A DNA stretch of 64,000 bases from Candidatus Zixiibacteriota bacterium (GTDB lineage Bacteria; Zixibacteria; MSB-5A5; GN15; FEB-12), in the NCBI GenBank assembly GCA_022571985.1, contig JACZWU010000003.1:124001-188000 (forward strand), in the 5' to 3' direction. Under the pieces are notes generated by a model. It made no database searches. It was not told where the DNA came from and saw nothing but the letters and a program-made list of their open reading frames with translations. Made by a program: the position numbers and the translations under genes. Positions 34,195-43,199 of the stretch are shown here, piece by piece; the first letter of the stretch is position 1, and each line of letters opens with the position of its first letter.

Positions 34195-35361
34195 TTAGTA
34201 GCGAAAAATTGCTGCCACAGATTTTTTGTCGGGCATTTTATCGCGCGACAAAGGATAGACCACGCCGTGGTTTATCAAAGTGTGGACAGCGGCGAAATCC
34301 AGCAGGTCTTCGTCGCCGGCATCATGCTGGTCGTGTGCTTCGACCTGATTTGAGTACTTATAGTACTTACCCCACCTCTGTTCGTTTATTGCTACAAAAA
34401 GCGTGTCTATTCTTTTGTTATTTGCGGCCGGAATTATTTGTTCCAGTTCGGTAACTGCCTGAACGCTGCCTAAGCTATACAACGTTTCAAATTTCTGAAC
34501 CGCTGTTTTTTGCGACTTTTCAAAAATCGGCGAAGCTATTTTCCAAGCCTTGTCATGCAGCTCCGAAGCCGGCAGATAGTCCGGGTTACCGACGATACCC
34601 TCACTTACAAGCTGTGCATAGCGGCTGGCTTCACGGTAAATTGGTAAAAGATAATCCACGCCGGCGATAACCAGCGGAGAGTTTTTACTTTTAAGAAATT
34701 CGCAGACGCCCTTGTCTACCTGTTGAAAATATCTCAAGAGTCTGTCTTTTTCATCGGGGTCACCGGCACCGGTTCCAAAATACTGGGCGTCCCGTTTACC
34801 GCCATGCCTGGGAGCGCCGGTGTGGTATTGAAGTTCTTTTTGGGGAAAATCATATTTTAAGGCTTCTGCCAGACTGCCGGGCACGCCATCAATATTAATT
34901 TCACTGGCACTATATTTTGTGCCTTGAAGCAAGCGGACTTTATTTTTGCTGAAAGCCAGCAGGTAAAACAAGCCGTCTTCGCTGAACATTGGCAACAGAG
35001 GTTTTATATGAAACCGTCCGGAAACAAGTGCCAGTTCCTTGAAATTGAGAGGTAAACGGTAATGAAAAAATTCATTTTCAGATCTAAACAGCGCCAGCCC
35101 CTGGCTTTGATTTCTCCAGAACAATGTTTCGTCTACATATGTTTTTAAGGGTGATAAAAGATGTTTGACTTGTGACGGGCGCAAGTCTGTTCTGTTCAGC
35201 TTTTCAGATACGATACGAAAAAGATTTTTGTAGCGAATTTGGTTTTGTCCGACTTCGCTGCCCGACACAAATGTCGGCAAATAAATCGAAATACAGTAAC
35301 TCTCCTGAGTTTCCATTAAAGCACTGAGATCTCGTGTTGTCAAAAGGTCCATAACTTGCAT
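34195..35361 (-). CDS. Bacterial eRF1-like protein (baeRF family)
   Basis: A 388-aa protein of the bacterial archaeo-eukaryotic release factor (baeRF) group, whose members are proposed to act in ribosome rescue or stress. Typical segments are the N-terminal SALMETQESYCISIYLPTF (residues 14-32), FRSENEFFHYRLP, and the C-terminal VYPLSRDKMP. It has no eRF1-type GGQ: the nearest Gly-rich segment is HTGAPRHGGKRD, so peptide release by the classical mechanism is not shown. It lies alone on the strand between the nitroreductase and lpdA. Confidence 0.75.
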   Translation of the reverse strand: MQVMDLLTTRDLSALMETQESYCISIYLPTFVSGSEVGQNQIRYKNLFRIVSEKLNRTDLRPSQVKHLLSPLKTYVDETLFWRNQSQGLALFRSENEFFHYRLPLNFKELALVSGRFHIKPLLPMFSEDGLFYLLAFSKNKVRLLQGTKYSASEINIDGVPGSLAEALKYDFPQKELQYHTGAPRHGGKRDAQYFGTGAGDPDEKDRLLRYFQQVDKGVCEFLKSKNSPLVIAGVDYLLPIYREASRYAQLVSEGIVGNPDYLPASELHDKAWKIASPIFEKSQKTAVQKFETLYSLGSVQAVTELEQIIPAANNKRIDTLFVAINEQRWGKYYKYSNQVEAHDQHDAGDEDLLDFAAVHTLINHGVVYPLSRDKMPDKKSVAAIFRY

Positions 35362-35416
35362 GTCTGTTTAAGACAAAACAATCTACTCTAACATCTAATA
35401 GGCTTTGTCTCCCTTT

Positions 35417-36862
35417 TCATTTTCGCTTCGGTTTATAATAATGAGTCGACTGTCCTTCAAACATCTCAGCCGCCTCCATAACTGTTTCTGAAAGAGTCGG
35501 ATGGGGATGAATGGTCAGCTCTAAGTCTGAAGCAAGAGCTGCCATTTCAATCGCCAGAACGCCCTCTGTGATAAGCTCGCCGGCGCGTGGGCCGGCAATG
35601 CCGACACCCAGAATACGGCCGGTTTTGGCATCAACTATATGTTTGGTGAGACCATCGGAGCGGTCAAGGGTTACCGCCCGCCCCGAAGCTCTCCAGGGGA
35701 ATTTTAAAATTTTAACATCCCGCCCCGATGCTTTGGCCTCTGTTTCGGTCAGTCCGCACCAGGCAATTTCAGGATCTGTAAAAACTACGGCCGGGATTGC
35801 TTTCGGTTCAAAGACCGTTTTTCTGCCTGCGATTACTTCCACCGCTACTTTGCCTTCATGCGAAGCCTTATGCGCCAGCATCGGCTCTCCGGCAACGTCG
35901 CCAATAGCAAAAACCGAGCTTTCAGCTGTGCGGCGCTGTAAGTCTATTTTTATAAAACCAAACTTATCTGTTTCTGCCTTTATGTTTTCAAGACCAATAT
36001 TTTTTGAATTCGGCTGGCGGCCGATTGATATCAAAACTTTACCAAACAGCTGTTCTTTCTTTTCTGTTTGGCTACCATCGTCACTCTCGAAACTTACCTT
36101 GATACCGCTTTTTTCTTCTTTAAGACCGACAACTTTTGTTTTAAGCAAAATGCTGTCAAATATGTTTTCAATTCTTTTGAATAGCTCTGCTGCCAAATCA
36201 CGGTCGGCTCCGGGTAAAATTCCATCGGTCATTTCCACAACCGTAACTTTGGAGCCAAGTGCGGCATAAACTGTCCCCATTTCCAGGCCAATATAGCCTC
36301 CGCCAATTACCAGTAGACTTTTGGGAACATTATCCAAGTTAAGAGCCGTGGTTGAGTCCAGTACATTTTTGCTGTCGATTGAAATGCCGGGAATTTGTGA
36401 TGGCGAAGAACCGGTGGCTATGATGGCGTTTTCAAACGACAGCTTATAAGATTCGTTGTCGTTAATTTTTATTTTGAGCGTGCCGGAATTTTCAAAAGTT
36501 GCCAGTCCTCGTAGATGCTCGACTTTTCTAAGTTTGGCCAGTTGTCCTACTCCGCCGGTTAATTTGCTGACGACATCGTCTTTCCAGCTTCGAAGTTTAC
36601 TCAGATCTATTTTAGGTTTGCCAAAATCTATCCCGAAGTTTTTAGCGTGCTCTGCTTCGCGAATAATTTCCGCCGCGTGTAAAAGTGCCTTTGATGGAAT
36701 GCAGCCGTGATAGAGACAGACTCCGCCGGGGTTCAGCTCGGGGTCAACAATTGTAACTTTCATGCCCAAATCAGCAGCATGAAAAGCTGCCACATAGCCT
36801 CCCGGTCCGCCCCCGATGACTACTAACTGTGTCGATTTATCTTTGGCGTTTACAACTGTCAT
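35417..36862 (-). CDS. lpdA: Dihydrolipoyl dehydrogenase (E3)
   Basis: FAD enzyme that re-oxidises the lipoyl arm of the pyruvate dehydrogenase complex and reduces NAD. Rossmann GGGPGGYVAAFHA near residues 17-29, the redox disulfide in CLYHGCIPSKALLHAA, the NAD-binding VIGGGYIGLEMG and the C-terminal HPHPTLSE with the catalytic His-Glu are all present. Length 481 aa is standard. It is last in the aceE-aceF-lpdA operon, 9 nt after aceF. Confidence 0.96.
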   Translation of the reverse strand: MTVVNAKDKSTQLVVIGGGPGGYVAAFHAADLGMKVTIVDPELNPGGVCLYHGCIPSKALLHAAEIIREAEHAKNFGIDFGKPKIDLSKLRSWKDDVVSKLTGGVGQLAKLRKVEHLRGLATFENSGTLKIKINDNESYKLSFENAIIATGSSPSQIPGISIDSKNVLDSTTALNLDNVPKSLLVIGGGYIGLEMGTVYAALGSKVTVVEMTDGILPGADRDLAAELFKRIENIFDSILLKTKVVGLKEEKSGIKVSFESDDGSQTEKKEQLFGKVLISIGRQPNSKNIGLENIKAETDKFGFIKIDLQRRTAESSVFAIGDVAGEPMLAHKASHEGKVAVEVIAGRKTVFEPKAIPAVVFTDPEIAWCGLTETEAKASGRDVKILKFPWRASGRAVTLDRSDGLTKHIVDAKTGRILGVGIAGPRAGELITEGVLAIEMAALASDLELTIHPHPTLSETVMEAAEMFEGQSTHYYKPKRK

Positions 36863-36871
36863 TTATCAATT

Positions 36872-38194
36872 CTATTTATCCACGAACAATGTTAAAGGAT
36901 GTTCAACCGCTTCGCAGACCCAGCGCATAAAACGGGCGGCATCGGCGCCGTCGTTGGCACGATGGTCGTACGACAGTGACAAAGGCATAATCAGTCTCGG
37001 CACAAATTCGCCGTTGACATAGACCTGCTGCATAGAGGCTCTGCTGACGCCCAGAATAGCCACTTGCGGCCAGAGAACTATCGGGGTGAAATTTATGCCG
37101 CCGATTCCCCCTTGATTTGAAATAGTAAATGTGCCGCCATCGAGTTCGTCCGGGCTGATTTTTTTAGCGCGGGTACGCTCGGCTATATCTATCAGTTCTC
37201 TGGCAAGCTCGACTATGCTTTTACTATTAATATCGCGAATGACCGGCACCAGAAGGCCCCGGTCGGTATCCGCGGCAATTCCGATATTGCAGTATTTTCT
37301 GTATACAATTTCACTGGTCGCGTCATCTATACTGGCATTAAAGCGGGGAAATTTAATAACTGCCTCGGCGATAACTTTCATCAGTATCGAAGTTACCGTA
37401 AGTTTGACTCCGTCATTTTTGTGGCGCTTATTAAATGTCTTGCGAAATTCTTCAAGCTGAGTTATATCGGCCTGATCAAACTGGGTAACGTGGGGAATTA
37501 TTGACCAGGAATAGCCGGTACCTTTGGCAATAAGCTCTCTGACGCGGGACATTTTTTCTCTTTCAATTTCTCCCCACTTGCTTAAATCCGGCAGAGGCAT
37601 AAACTGACGGGCGCCGGATGGTTCTGCGCCTCTGGCCAGTACCAGGCGTTTTACAAAGGCTTTAACATCTTCGTCGGTAATACGCTCTCCCGGACCGGTT
37701 CCGGAAACTTTGTTGATATCCGCTCCCAGCTCCCGCGCTAAACGCCTGACAGTGGGCGATGCCGGAGCAGAATCAGACGCTACCGGTATATCTTTAAGCG
37801 GCTCTGCTTTAGTTTTTACTAAAGCCGGAGCTTCTGCTTTTATTTTTTCCAGTGCTTCTTGTTTTGGTTTGCTGGCTGCAGGCTCTTTTTCTTTTTCATC
37901 TGTAACAGTCGGAGCAGACTTTTCTTTTGCTTTTTCTATTTTAGACTGAGCGGCAACTTCGGTTTCGATTTTTATTATAACTTTGCCAATACTTACGGTA
38001 TCACCTTTGGCAATCAAAATTTCGCTGACTGTTCCCGCAAACGGCGAGGGAATATCAACTACCGCTTTGTCGGTTTCAAACTCAATTAAGCCCTGCTCTT
38101 CTTTGACCAGCTCACCTTCGGCAACTAAAATATCAATCACAGTCCCTTCGGTAATGTTTTCACCTATATCAGGAATACTGACTTCTTTAATCAT
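36872..38194 (-). CDS. aceF: Dihydrolipoamide acetyltransferase (E2)
   Basis: Core of pyruvate dehydrogenase, 440 aa. It has one N-terminal lipoyl domain with the lipoyl Lys in ETDKAVVDIP (Lys43), a Glu/Lys/Ala-rich linker, a peripheral subunit-binding domain (ASPTVRRLARELGADINKV) and a catalytic acyltransferase domain with DHRANDGADA (His411, Asp-Gly) near the end. It overlaps aceE by 8 nt and precedes lpdA by 9 nt. One lipoyl domain, against three in E. coli, is common outside the Enterobacterales. Confidence 0.95.
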   Translation of the reverse strand: MIKEVSIPDIGENITEGTVIDILVAEGELVKEEQGLIEFETDKAVVDIPSPFAGTVSEILIAKGDTVSIGKVIIKIETEVAAQSKIEKAKEKSAPTVTDEKEKEPAASKPKQEALEKIKAEAPALVKTKAEPLKDIPVASDSAPASPTVRRLARELGADINKVSGTGPGERITDEDVKAFVKRLVLARGAEPSGARQFMPLPDLSKWGEIEREKMSRVRELIAKGTGYSWSIIPHVTQFDQADITQLEEFRKTFNKRHKNDGVKLTVTSILMKVIAEAVIKFPRFNASIDDATSEIVYRKYCNIGIAADTDRGLLVPVIRDINSKSIVELARELIDIAERTRAKKISPDELDGGTFTISNQGGIGGINFTPIVLWPQVAILGVSRASMQQVYVNGEFVPRLIMPLSLSYDHRANDGADAARFMRWVCEAVEHPLTLFVDK

Positions 38195-40862
38195 GGTGCG
38201 GATTCAATTTTTGAGGATTAATGTCTAAGTCTTTGTACGCTTTGGTAACTACAGATTTTTCAACTGTGCCCTGTTCGGCCAGCTGAGTTAGGGCAGCTAT
38301 GGTTACAAAGCGGTGATCGATTTCGAAGAAGTTTCTGAGCGCAACTCTGGAAGCAGAGCGGCCGTAGCCATCGGTGCCCAGTGCTGCCAGTGGTCCGGGC
38401 AGCCACTTGGCGATTGAGCAGGGCAGCGATTTTAGATAATCAGACGAGGCGACAAAGACGCCGGTTTCGTCTTTGAGTACTTCAGAAATATACGGAAGTT
38501 TCTGCTCTTTATCGGGGTTCAGCAGATTCCATCTCTCGGTCTCTATGGCATCGTGATAAAGTTCTTTGTAACTGGTCACGCTCCAGACATCGGCTGAGAC
38601 GTCATATCTTTCTTCAAGAATTTTCTGTGCCTTTATGACTTCGTTGATAATTGTGCCGCTGCCAAATAAGTGCGCTTTACTTTTAGATGGATGCGATGAT
38701 TTGCTGAAGCGATAGATGCCTTTCAATATGCCTTCTTCTGAATCCTCTGGCATCTTTGGCATTTTGTAGGTTTCATTCATAACGGTCAGGTAATAAAACA
38801 GATCTTCCTGTTTGACGAACATTCTGTTTATACCCTCTTTGATGATAACAGCCAGTTCATAGGCAAAGGCCGGGTCGTATGCTTTCATGTTAGGCAGCGC
38901 GTAGGCATAGACGTGGCTGTGACCGTCCTGATGCTGCAGTCCCTCGCCGTGCAGGGTGGTTCTGCCGGCTGTACCGCCTAATAGAAAACCGCGCACCTGA
39001 ATATCTCCGGCAGCCCAGATAAGATCGCCAATTCTCTGAAAACCAAACATTGAGTAAAAAATAAAAAATGGAATCATATTAATGCCGTGCGAGGCATAGG
39101 CGGTGCCGGCAGCAATGAATGATGACATTGAACCGGCTTCTGTAATTCCTTCTTCTAAAATCTGACCATCAGTCGCTTCTTTGTAATAGAGCAGCGTTTC
39201 TCTGTCAACCGGCTCATAAAGCTGACCGACCCGTGAGTAAATGCCGACTTTTCTGAAAAGAGATTCCATGCCAAAGGTACGGGCTTCATCCGGTACAATC
39301 GGAACTACATATTTGCCGATTTTCTTGTCAGCCAAAAGTTTTGACAAAAGCTGTACGACTACCATGGTAGTGGCAACTTCCCGCTCACCGCTGCCTTCAT
39401 AAAATTCTGAAAAAATTTCGTCGGGAGGAGGTTTAATCGGGTCGACAGACACGATTCGCCTCGGTACAAAGCCCCCTAACTCTTCTCTGCGCGCGCGCAG
39501 ATATTGCATCTCTTCACTATCGTTGGCAGGTTTATAAAAAGGCGCTTCGGCTACATCGGCATCTGAAATTGGAATGCCGAATCTGGTACGGAAGTCACGC
39601 AGTTCCTGTTCGTTCAACTTTTTTTGCTGGTGGGTAACATTTCTGCCCTCACCCGCTTCACCCAGCCCGTAACCTTTGATAGTTTTGGCAAGTATCACGG
39701 TCGGCTGGCCGGTATGTTCGACTGCTTTTTTGTAAGCTGCGTAAACTTTTTCCGGATCGTGCCCGCCGCGATTGAGCTTGTGCAGCTGTTCATCGGATAA
39801 ATTACTGACCATTTCAGTCAGCTTCTCATATTTTCCGAAAAAACGCTCTCTGATATATTTACCACCGGAAACCGAATATTTCTGGTAATCGCCGTCAACA
39901 GCTTCTTCCATTCTTTTTACCAGAGTGCCGTCATCGTCCTGCTCAAAAAGCGGGTCCCAGCCGTCTCCCCAGATAACTTTGATAACATTCCAGCCTGCCC
40001 CGCGGAAAGCAGCTTCAAACTCCTGAATAACTTTGCCGTTACCCCGGACAGGTCCGTCGAGTCGCTGAAGATTGCAATTCACTACAAAAATCAGATTATC
40101 CAGCTTTTCACGGGAGGCCAGGGTGATGGCTCCCAGCGATTCCGGTTCATCCAGTTCTCCGTCGCCCAAAAAAGTCCAGACTTTGGGGCCATCAGTATCT
40201 TTTATACCTCTGTCTCGCAGATAGTGATTGAATCTGGCCTGATAGATAGCCATTATTGATGACAGCCCCATTGAAACTGTCGGGAACTCCCAGAAGTCCG
40301 GCATCAGGCGGGGATGCGGATACGACGAAAGACCGCCACCATCACTTAGTTCACGCCGGAAATTTTCCAGATGCTTGAGAGTCAGCCTGCCTTCTAAAAA
40401 GGCCCGGGCATAAATCCCCGGTGCGGCGTGCCCCTGGAAATATATCTGGTCACCCTGATAATTTTCTCCTTTGCCTCTAAAAAAGTGATTGAAACCGACC
40501 TCGAGCAAAGTCGCCGCCGAGGCATAAGTTGAGATATGCCCGCCAATACCGGCCGACTGGCGGTTGGCCCGGACCACCATAGCCATCGCGTTCCAGCGGA
40601 TAATGCTCTTTATGCGGCGTTCGATTTTGCGGTTGCCGGGATAGACCGGTTGTTCCTCGACCGAAATCGTGTTTATATAGGGAGTGTTGGCGGTAAATTG
40701 TAGGGGCACGCCAAGCTGCTGCGCCCGCAGCTGGAGTTTTTTCAAAAGCTCCACCACTCGCTTGGGTCCCTGGTTTTGATAGATATAATCTATCGATTCC
40801 AGCCACTCTTTATTTTCAAATTCTAACTGTTTGACTATATCATGCGGGTCTTTGACGGCCAT
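38187..40862 (-). CDS. aceE: Pyruvate dehydrogenase E1, homodimeric AceE type
   Basis: TPP-dependent decarboxylase of 891 aa, the homodimeric class, unlike the alpha/beta E1 of most Gram-positives. The TPP motif is WTFLGDGELDEPESLGAITL (about 228-247) ending VVNCNLQRLDGPVRGNGK. NRQSAGIGGHISTYASAATL and GKVIQEFEAAFRGAGWNV are characteristic. A strong GAGGAAAG lies before the ATG. The three genes together make a complete pyruvate dehydrogenase complex. Confidence 0.96.
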   Translation of the reverse strand: MAVKDPHDIVKQLEFENKEWLESIDYIYQNQGPKRVVELLKKLQLRAQQLGVPLQFTANTPYINTISVEEQPVYPGNRKIERRIKSIIRWNAMAMVVRANRQSAGIGGHISTYASAATLLEVGFNHFFRGKGENYQGDQIYFQGHAAPGIYARAFLEGRLTLKHLENFRRELSDGGGLSSYPHPRLMPDFWEFPTVSMGLSSIMAIYQARFNHYLRDRGIKDTDGPKVWTFLGDGELDEPESLGAITLASREKLDNLIFVVNCNLQRLDGPVRGNGKVIQEFEAAFRGAGWNVIKVIWGDGWDPLFEQDDDGTLVKRMEEAVDGDYQKYSVSGGKYIRERFFGKYEKLTEMVSNLSDEQLHKLNRGGHDPEKVYAAYKKAVEHTGQPTVILAKTIKGYGLGEAGEGRNVTHQQKKLNEQELRDFRTRFGIPISDADVAEAPFYKPANDSEEMQYLRARREELGGFVPRRIVSVDPIKPPPDEIFSEFYEGSGEREVATTMVVVQLLSKLLADKKIGKYVVPIVPDEARTFGMESLFRKVGIYSRVGQLYEPVDRETLLYYKEATDGQILEEGITEAGSMSSFIAAGTAYASHGINMIPFFIFYSMFGFQRIGDLIWAAGDIQVRGFLLGGTAGRTTLHGEGLQHQDGHSHVYAYALPNMKAYDPAFAYELAVIIKEGINRMFVKQEDLFYYLTVMNETYKMPKMPEDSEEGILKGIYRFSKSSHPSKSKAHLFGSGTIINEVIKAQKILEERYDVSADVWSVTSYKELYHDAIETERWNLLNPDKEQKLPYISEVLKDETGVFVASSDYLKSLPCSIAKWLPGPLAALGTDGYGRSASRVALRNFFEIDHRFVTIAALTQLAEQGTVEKSVVTKAYKDLDINPQKLNPHHD

Positions 40863-41270
40863 AGCTCTTTCCTCGTTTTGGGTGCGCTGCTGTAAATTTA
40901 TTGTATCAGCGGCATTTTATTCAGCATAATTTAACAATTGCCAGCGGCAGTCTCAACAAGTTTTATTGCTTAAGATTGTCATTATCTGGGGGGAAAATAG
41001 CAGCAATTTTCCGGTATGCCCATACTTTAGAAGTCGAAATCCGGTTCACAAGTCTGGCACAAGCAAGCATGCCTCTACGCTAAGTCACATCTCTTCTTTG
41101 GTAGTCGTCCACAATGTAATACTGGCAGGCATAGCCCTACACCTTGCCATAAATTCTCAGAACAAGGCTCCATATTTCGCTTTGAAAACTGGATTCTGTT
41201 TTCTATTTTTGAGATTGAATCTATTAGATTGATCCGGGCTCAGTTTTTTTTACAACCATAGGGAGGCACG
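40863..41270. other. Intergenic region
   Basis: About 400 bases between divergent aceE and the first DUF3857 gene, AT-rich, with no gene seen. A GGGAGG at 41261-41266 is the ribosome site of the rightward gene. Short frames through it have neither ribosome sites nor protein-like sequence. Promoters for both directions must lie here but no convincing boxes were found. Confidence 0.5.
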
Positions 41271-43199
41271 ATGAGCAGGCGTGTGTATCTATTTGCTGTA
41301 TTATTTCTTTGTCTAACTACAACTTTAGCTTTTGCCGGTAATAAACCAAAATGGGGCAAAATCAGTGAGGCCGAATGGGCCACTCCCCTGCCGGAGAACT
41401 ATCCTGATGCGAATGTCATAATCCTTTTCGATATTGGCGAGATGGAAATCGAACCGGACGGCATCTCTTTTTATCGGCATGTTCGTATGAAAGTATTTAA
41501 TGACGCCGGCGCCAAAGAAGTGGGAGATATTGCCATCTGGTATCGGAAGGGTGATAAGATCAAAAGTCTCAAGGCTCACACTATAACACCCGACGGAAAA
41601 AAGCATAAAGTTAAAGGCGGCAATATTCAAAAACAAGAGCATGGCAATAGCCGTACCAAAACTTTTTCTTTTCCCCATGTCGAGCCGGGTGCTATTTTAG
41701 AATACAAATTCCGCAATTTTAACGATCGTTTTTCGGCACTGGATTCCTGGGAATTTCATAACAAGCAATACACGCTTTCTTCACAATTTTCACTGACGCT
41801 GGCACCGGGGTTTATTTATTCATCCGCTTACAATAATATCCCTTTGCCATTTCAGGAACCAACCGAAGAAATTAACGCACTGAACAAATATAAAACCTTT
41901 ACCTGGACAATGACCAATTTACCTCCTTTGCGCGATGAGCCAATGAGCGGCGCCATTTACAATTTCGAATCATCGTTGAAAAACCAGCTTGTTTCCTACA
42001 CCAGCGCCTATCAGTTTGTAGCTTTTGTGGAAGGCTGGCAGGATCTTGGTGAAGTTTTCACTAAGCAAGTGATTAAGAAATATATAAGAAAAAGCAAAGG
42101 GTTAAAAGAACTTGTGGCATCTTTGACAGCAGACGCTGTAGACGAAGACGCCAAAGCGCTGGCCATATATAAATTTGTACGTGACAGTATACAGACTACC
42201 AAAGCCGACGTCAGTACCTGGTTTTATAATGACAACGTTGAAAAAGCGCTGAAAACCAGAGAAGGTACCGTAGAGGAAAAAAATGTGCTGCTGGTTGCCA
42301 TGTGCCGCCAGGCCGGCTTTCAGTCGTGGCCGGTTCTTATTGCTACCAGTGACTATGGCGTCTTCAGCCCGAAACTTTATCAGCTGAGTCAGTTTAATCA
42401 TATTATTGCAGTAGTGGATTTTTCCGATGGCGGCGCTATTGTTGATGCTTCCAGTAAGTACTGCCCTTTTGGCGTCTTGCCGCCGACCTGTCTTGTCGAT
42501 GGAGGATTTTTATTGGACGGTGAAAAGTCTAAAATAATTACGATCAGGCCGGCCCCGCCAAAAAGTTACCGGCTCGATAATAATTATATTACAATTGATG
42601 ACTCCGGCCTGGTACACTGTTCGACAGCAATAACGCTTAGCGGTTACTTTACCCACAGATTTGGCGAACAAATCGAAACAAACGAAGAAGAGGATTTTAT
42701 TGAAGATGTTCTGCTGGCTGACCTTGAGGCAGAGTTTGATCTGATAGATTTTGGAATTGAACAGAAAAGAGAAGAACAGGTAATCGAAATTTTTGCAACC
42801 TACACCAGCAAAGATTTGGTAGAGGTTCTTGACGGCAACTTGTTTTTCACACAACCAACTCTGGTACTTAACACCAATCCCTTTGTTGATAAAAAGAGAT
42901 TTTTCCCTATAGATTTTCAGTTTCCGTGCACTTACCATACTAAAACCAGTTATTCGGTATCCTCAAAATATACTCCGGTAGACATGCCCAAAGATATCAA
43001 TTCTAAAACCTCTATCCTGAATTTTCACAGAGTCAGCTTTGTTGACAGCTTCAATGTGATAATCGAAAGCAGGCTGGTTATTAACAGCACCCTGGTCGGT
43101 CCGGTCTATTATGAAGGAATCAGAAGGATTTTCGAAGAAATTGAGCAGGCCAACAAAGAACAGATTGTTTTTGCACCGGTTGAAATCAAGAATGACTAA
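41271..43199 (+). CDS. DUF3857-transglutaminase secreted protein
   Basis: A 642-aa exported protein: signal peptide residues 1-22 (ending AFAG). The N-terminal half is DUF3857 (VRMKVFNDAGAKEVGDIAIWY through FPHVEPGAILEYKFRN) and the central part is a transglutaminase-like domain (about 270-370). Where active transglutaminases have GxCxDxA, this has GTVEEKNVLLVAMCRQAG, so the catalytic Cys seems displaced or lost (it may be the Cys of AMCRQAG). Such FCB proteins are often inactive and of unknown role. It overlaps by 8 nt the paralogue at 43192. Confidence 0.75.
   Translation: MSRRVYLFAVLFLCLTTTLAFAGNKPKWGKISEAEWATPLPENYPDANVIILFDIGEMEIEPDGISFYRHVRMKVFNDAGAKEVGDIAIWYRKGDKIKSLKAHTITPDGKKHKVKGGNIQKQEHGNSRTKTFSFPHVEPGAILEYKFRNFNDRFSALDSWEFHNKQYTLSSQFSLTLAPGFIYSSAYNNIPLPFQEPTEEINALNKYKTFTWTMTNLPPLRDEPMSGAIYNFESSLKNQLVSYTSAYQFVAFVEGWQDLGEVFTKQVIKKYIRKSKGLKELVASLTADAVDEDAKALAIYKFVRDSIQTTKADVSTWFYNDNVEKALKTREGTVEEKNVLLVAMCRQAGFQSWPVLIATSDYGVFSPKLYQLSQFNHIIAVVDFSDGGAIVDASSKYCPFGVLPPTCLVDGGFLLDGEKSKIITIRPAPPKSYRLDNNYITIDDSGLVHCSTAITLSGYFTHRFGEQIETNEEEDFIEDVLLADLEAEFDLIDFGIEQKREEQVIEIFATYTSKDLVEVLDGNLFFTQPTLVLNTNPFVDKKRFFPIDFQFPCTYHTKTSYSVSSKYTPVDMPKDINSKTSILNFHRVSFVDSFNVIIESRLVINSTLVGPVYYEGIRRIFEEIEQANKEQIVFAPVEIKND

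Noticed and set aside
40901-41232. Short plus-strand frames in the aceE/DUF3857 gap
   Set aside because: No ribosome site and no protein-like sequence; treated as intergenic.
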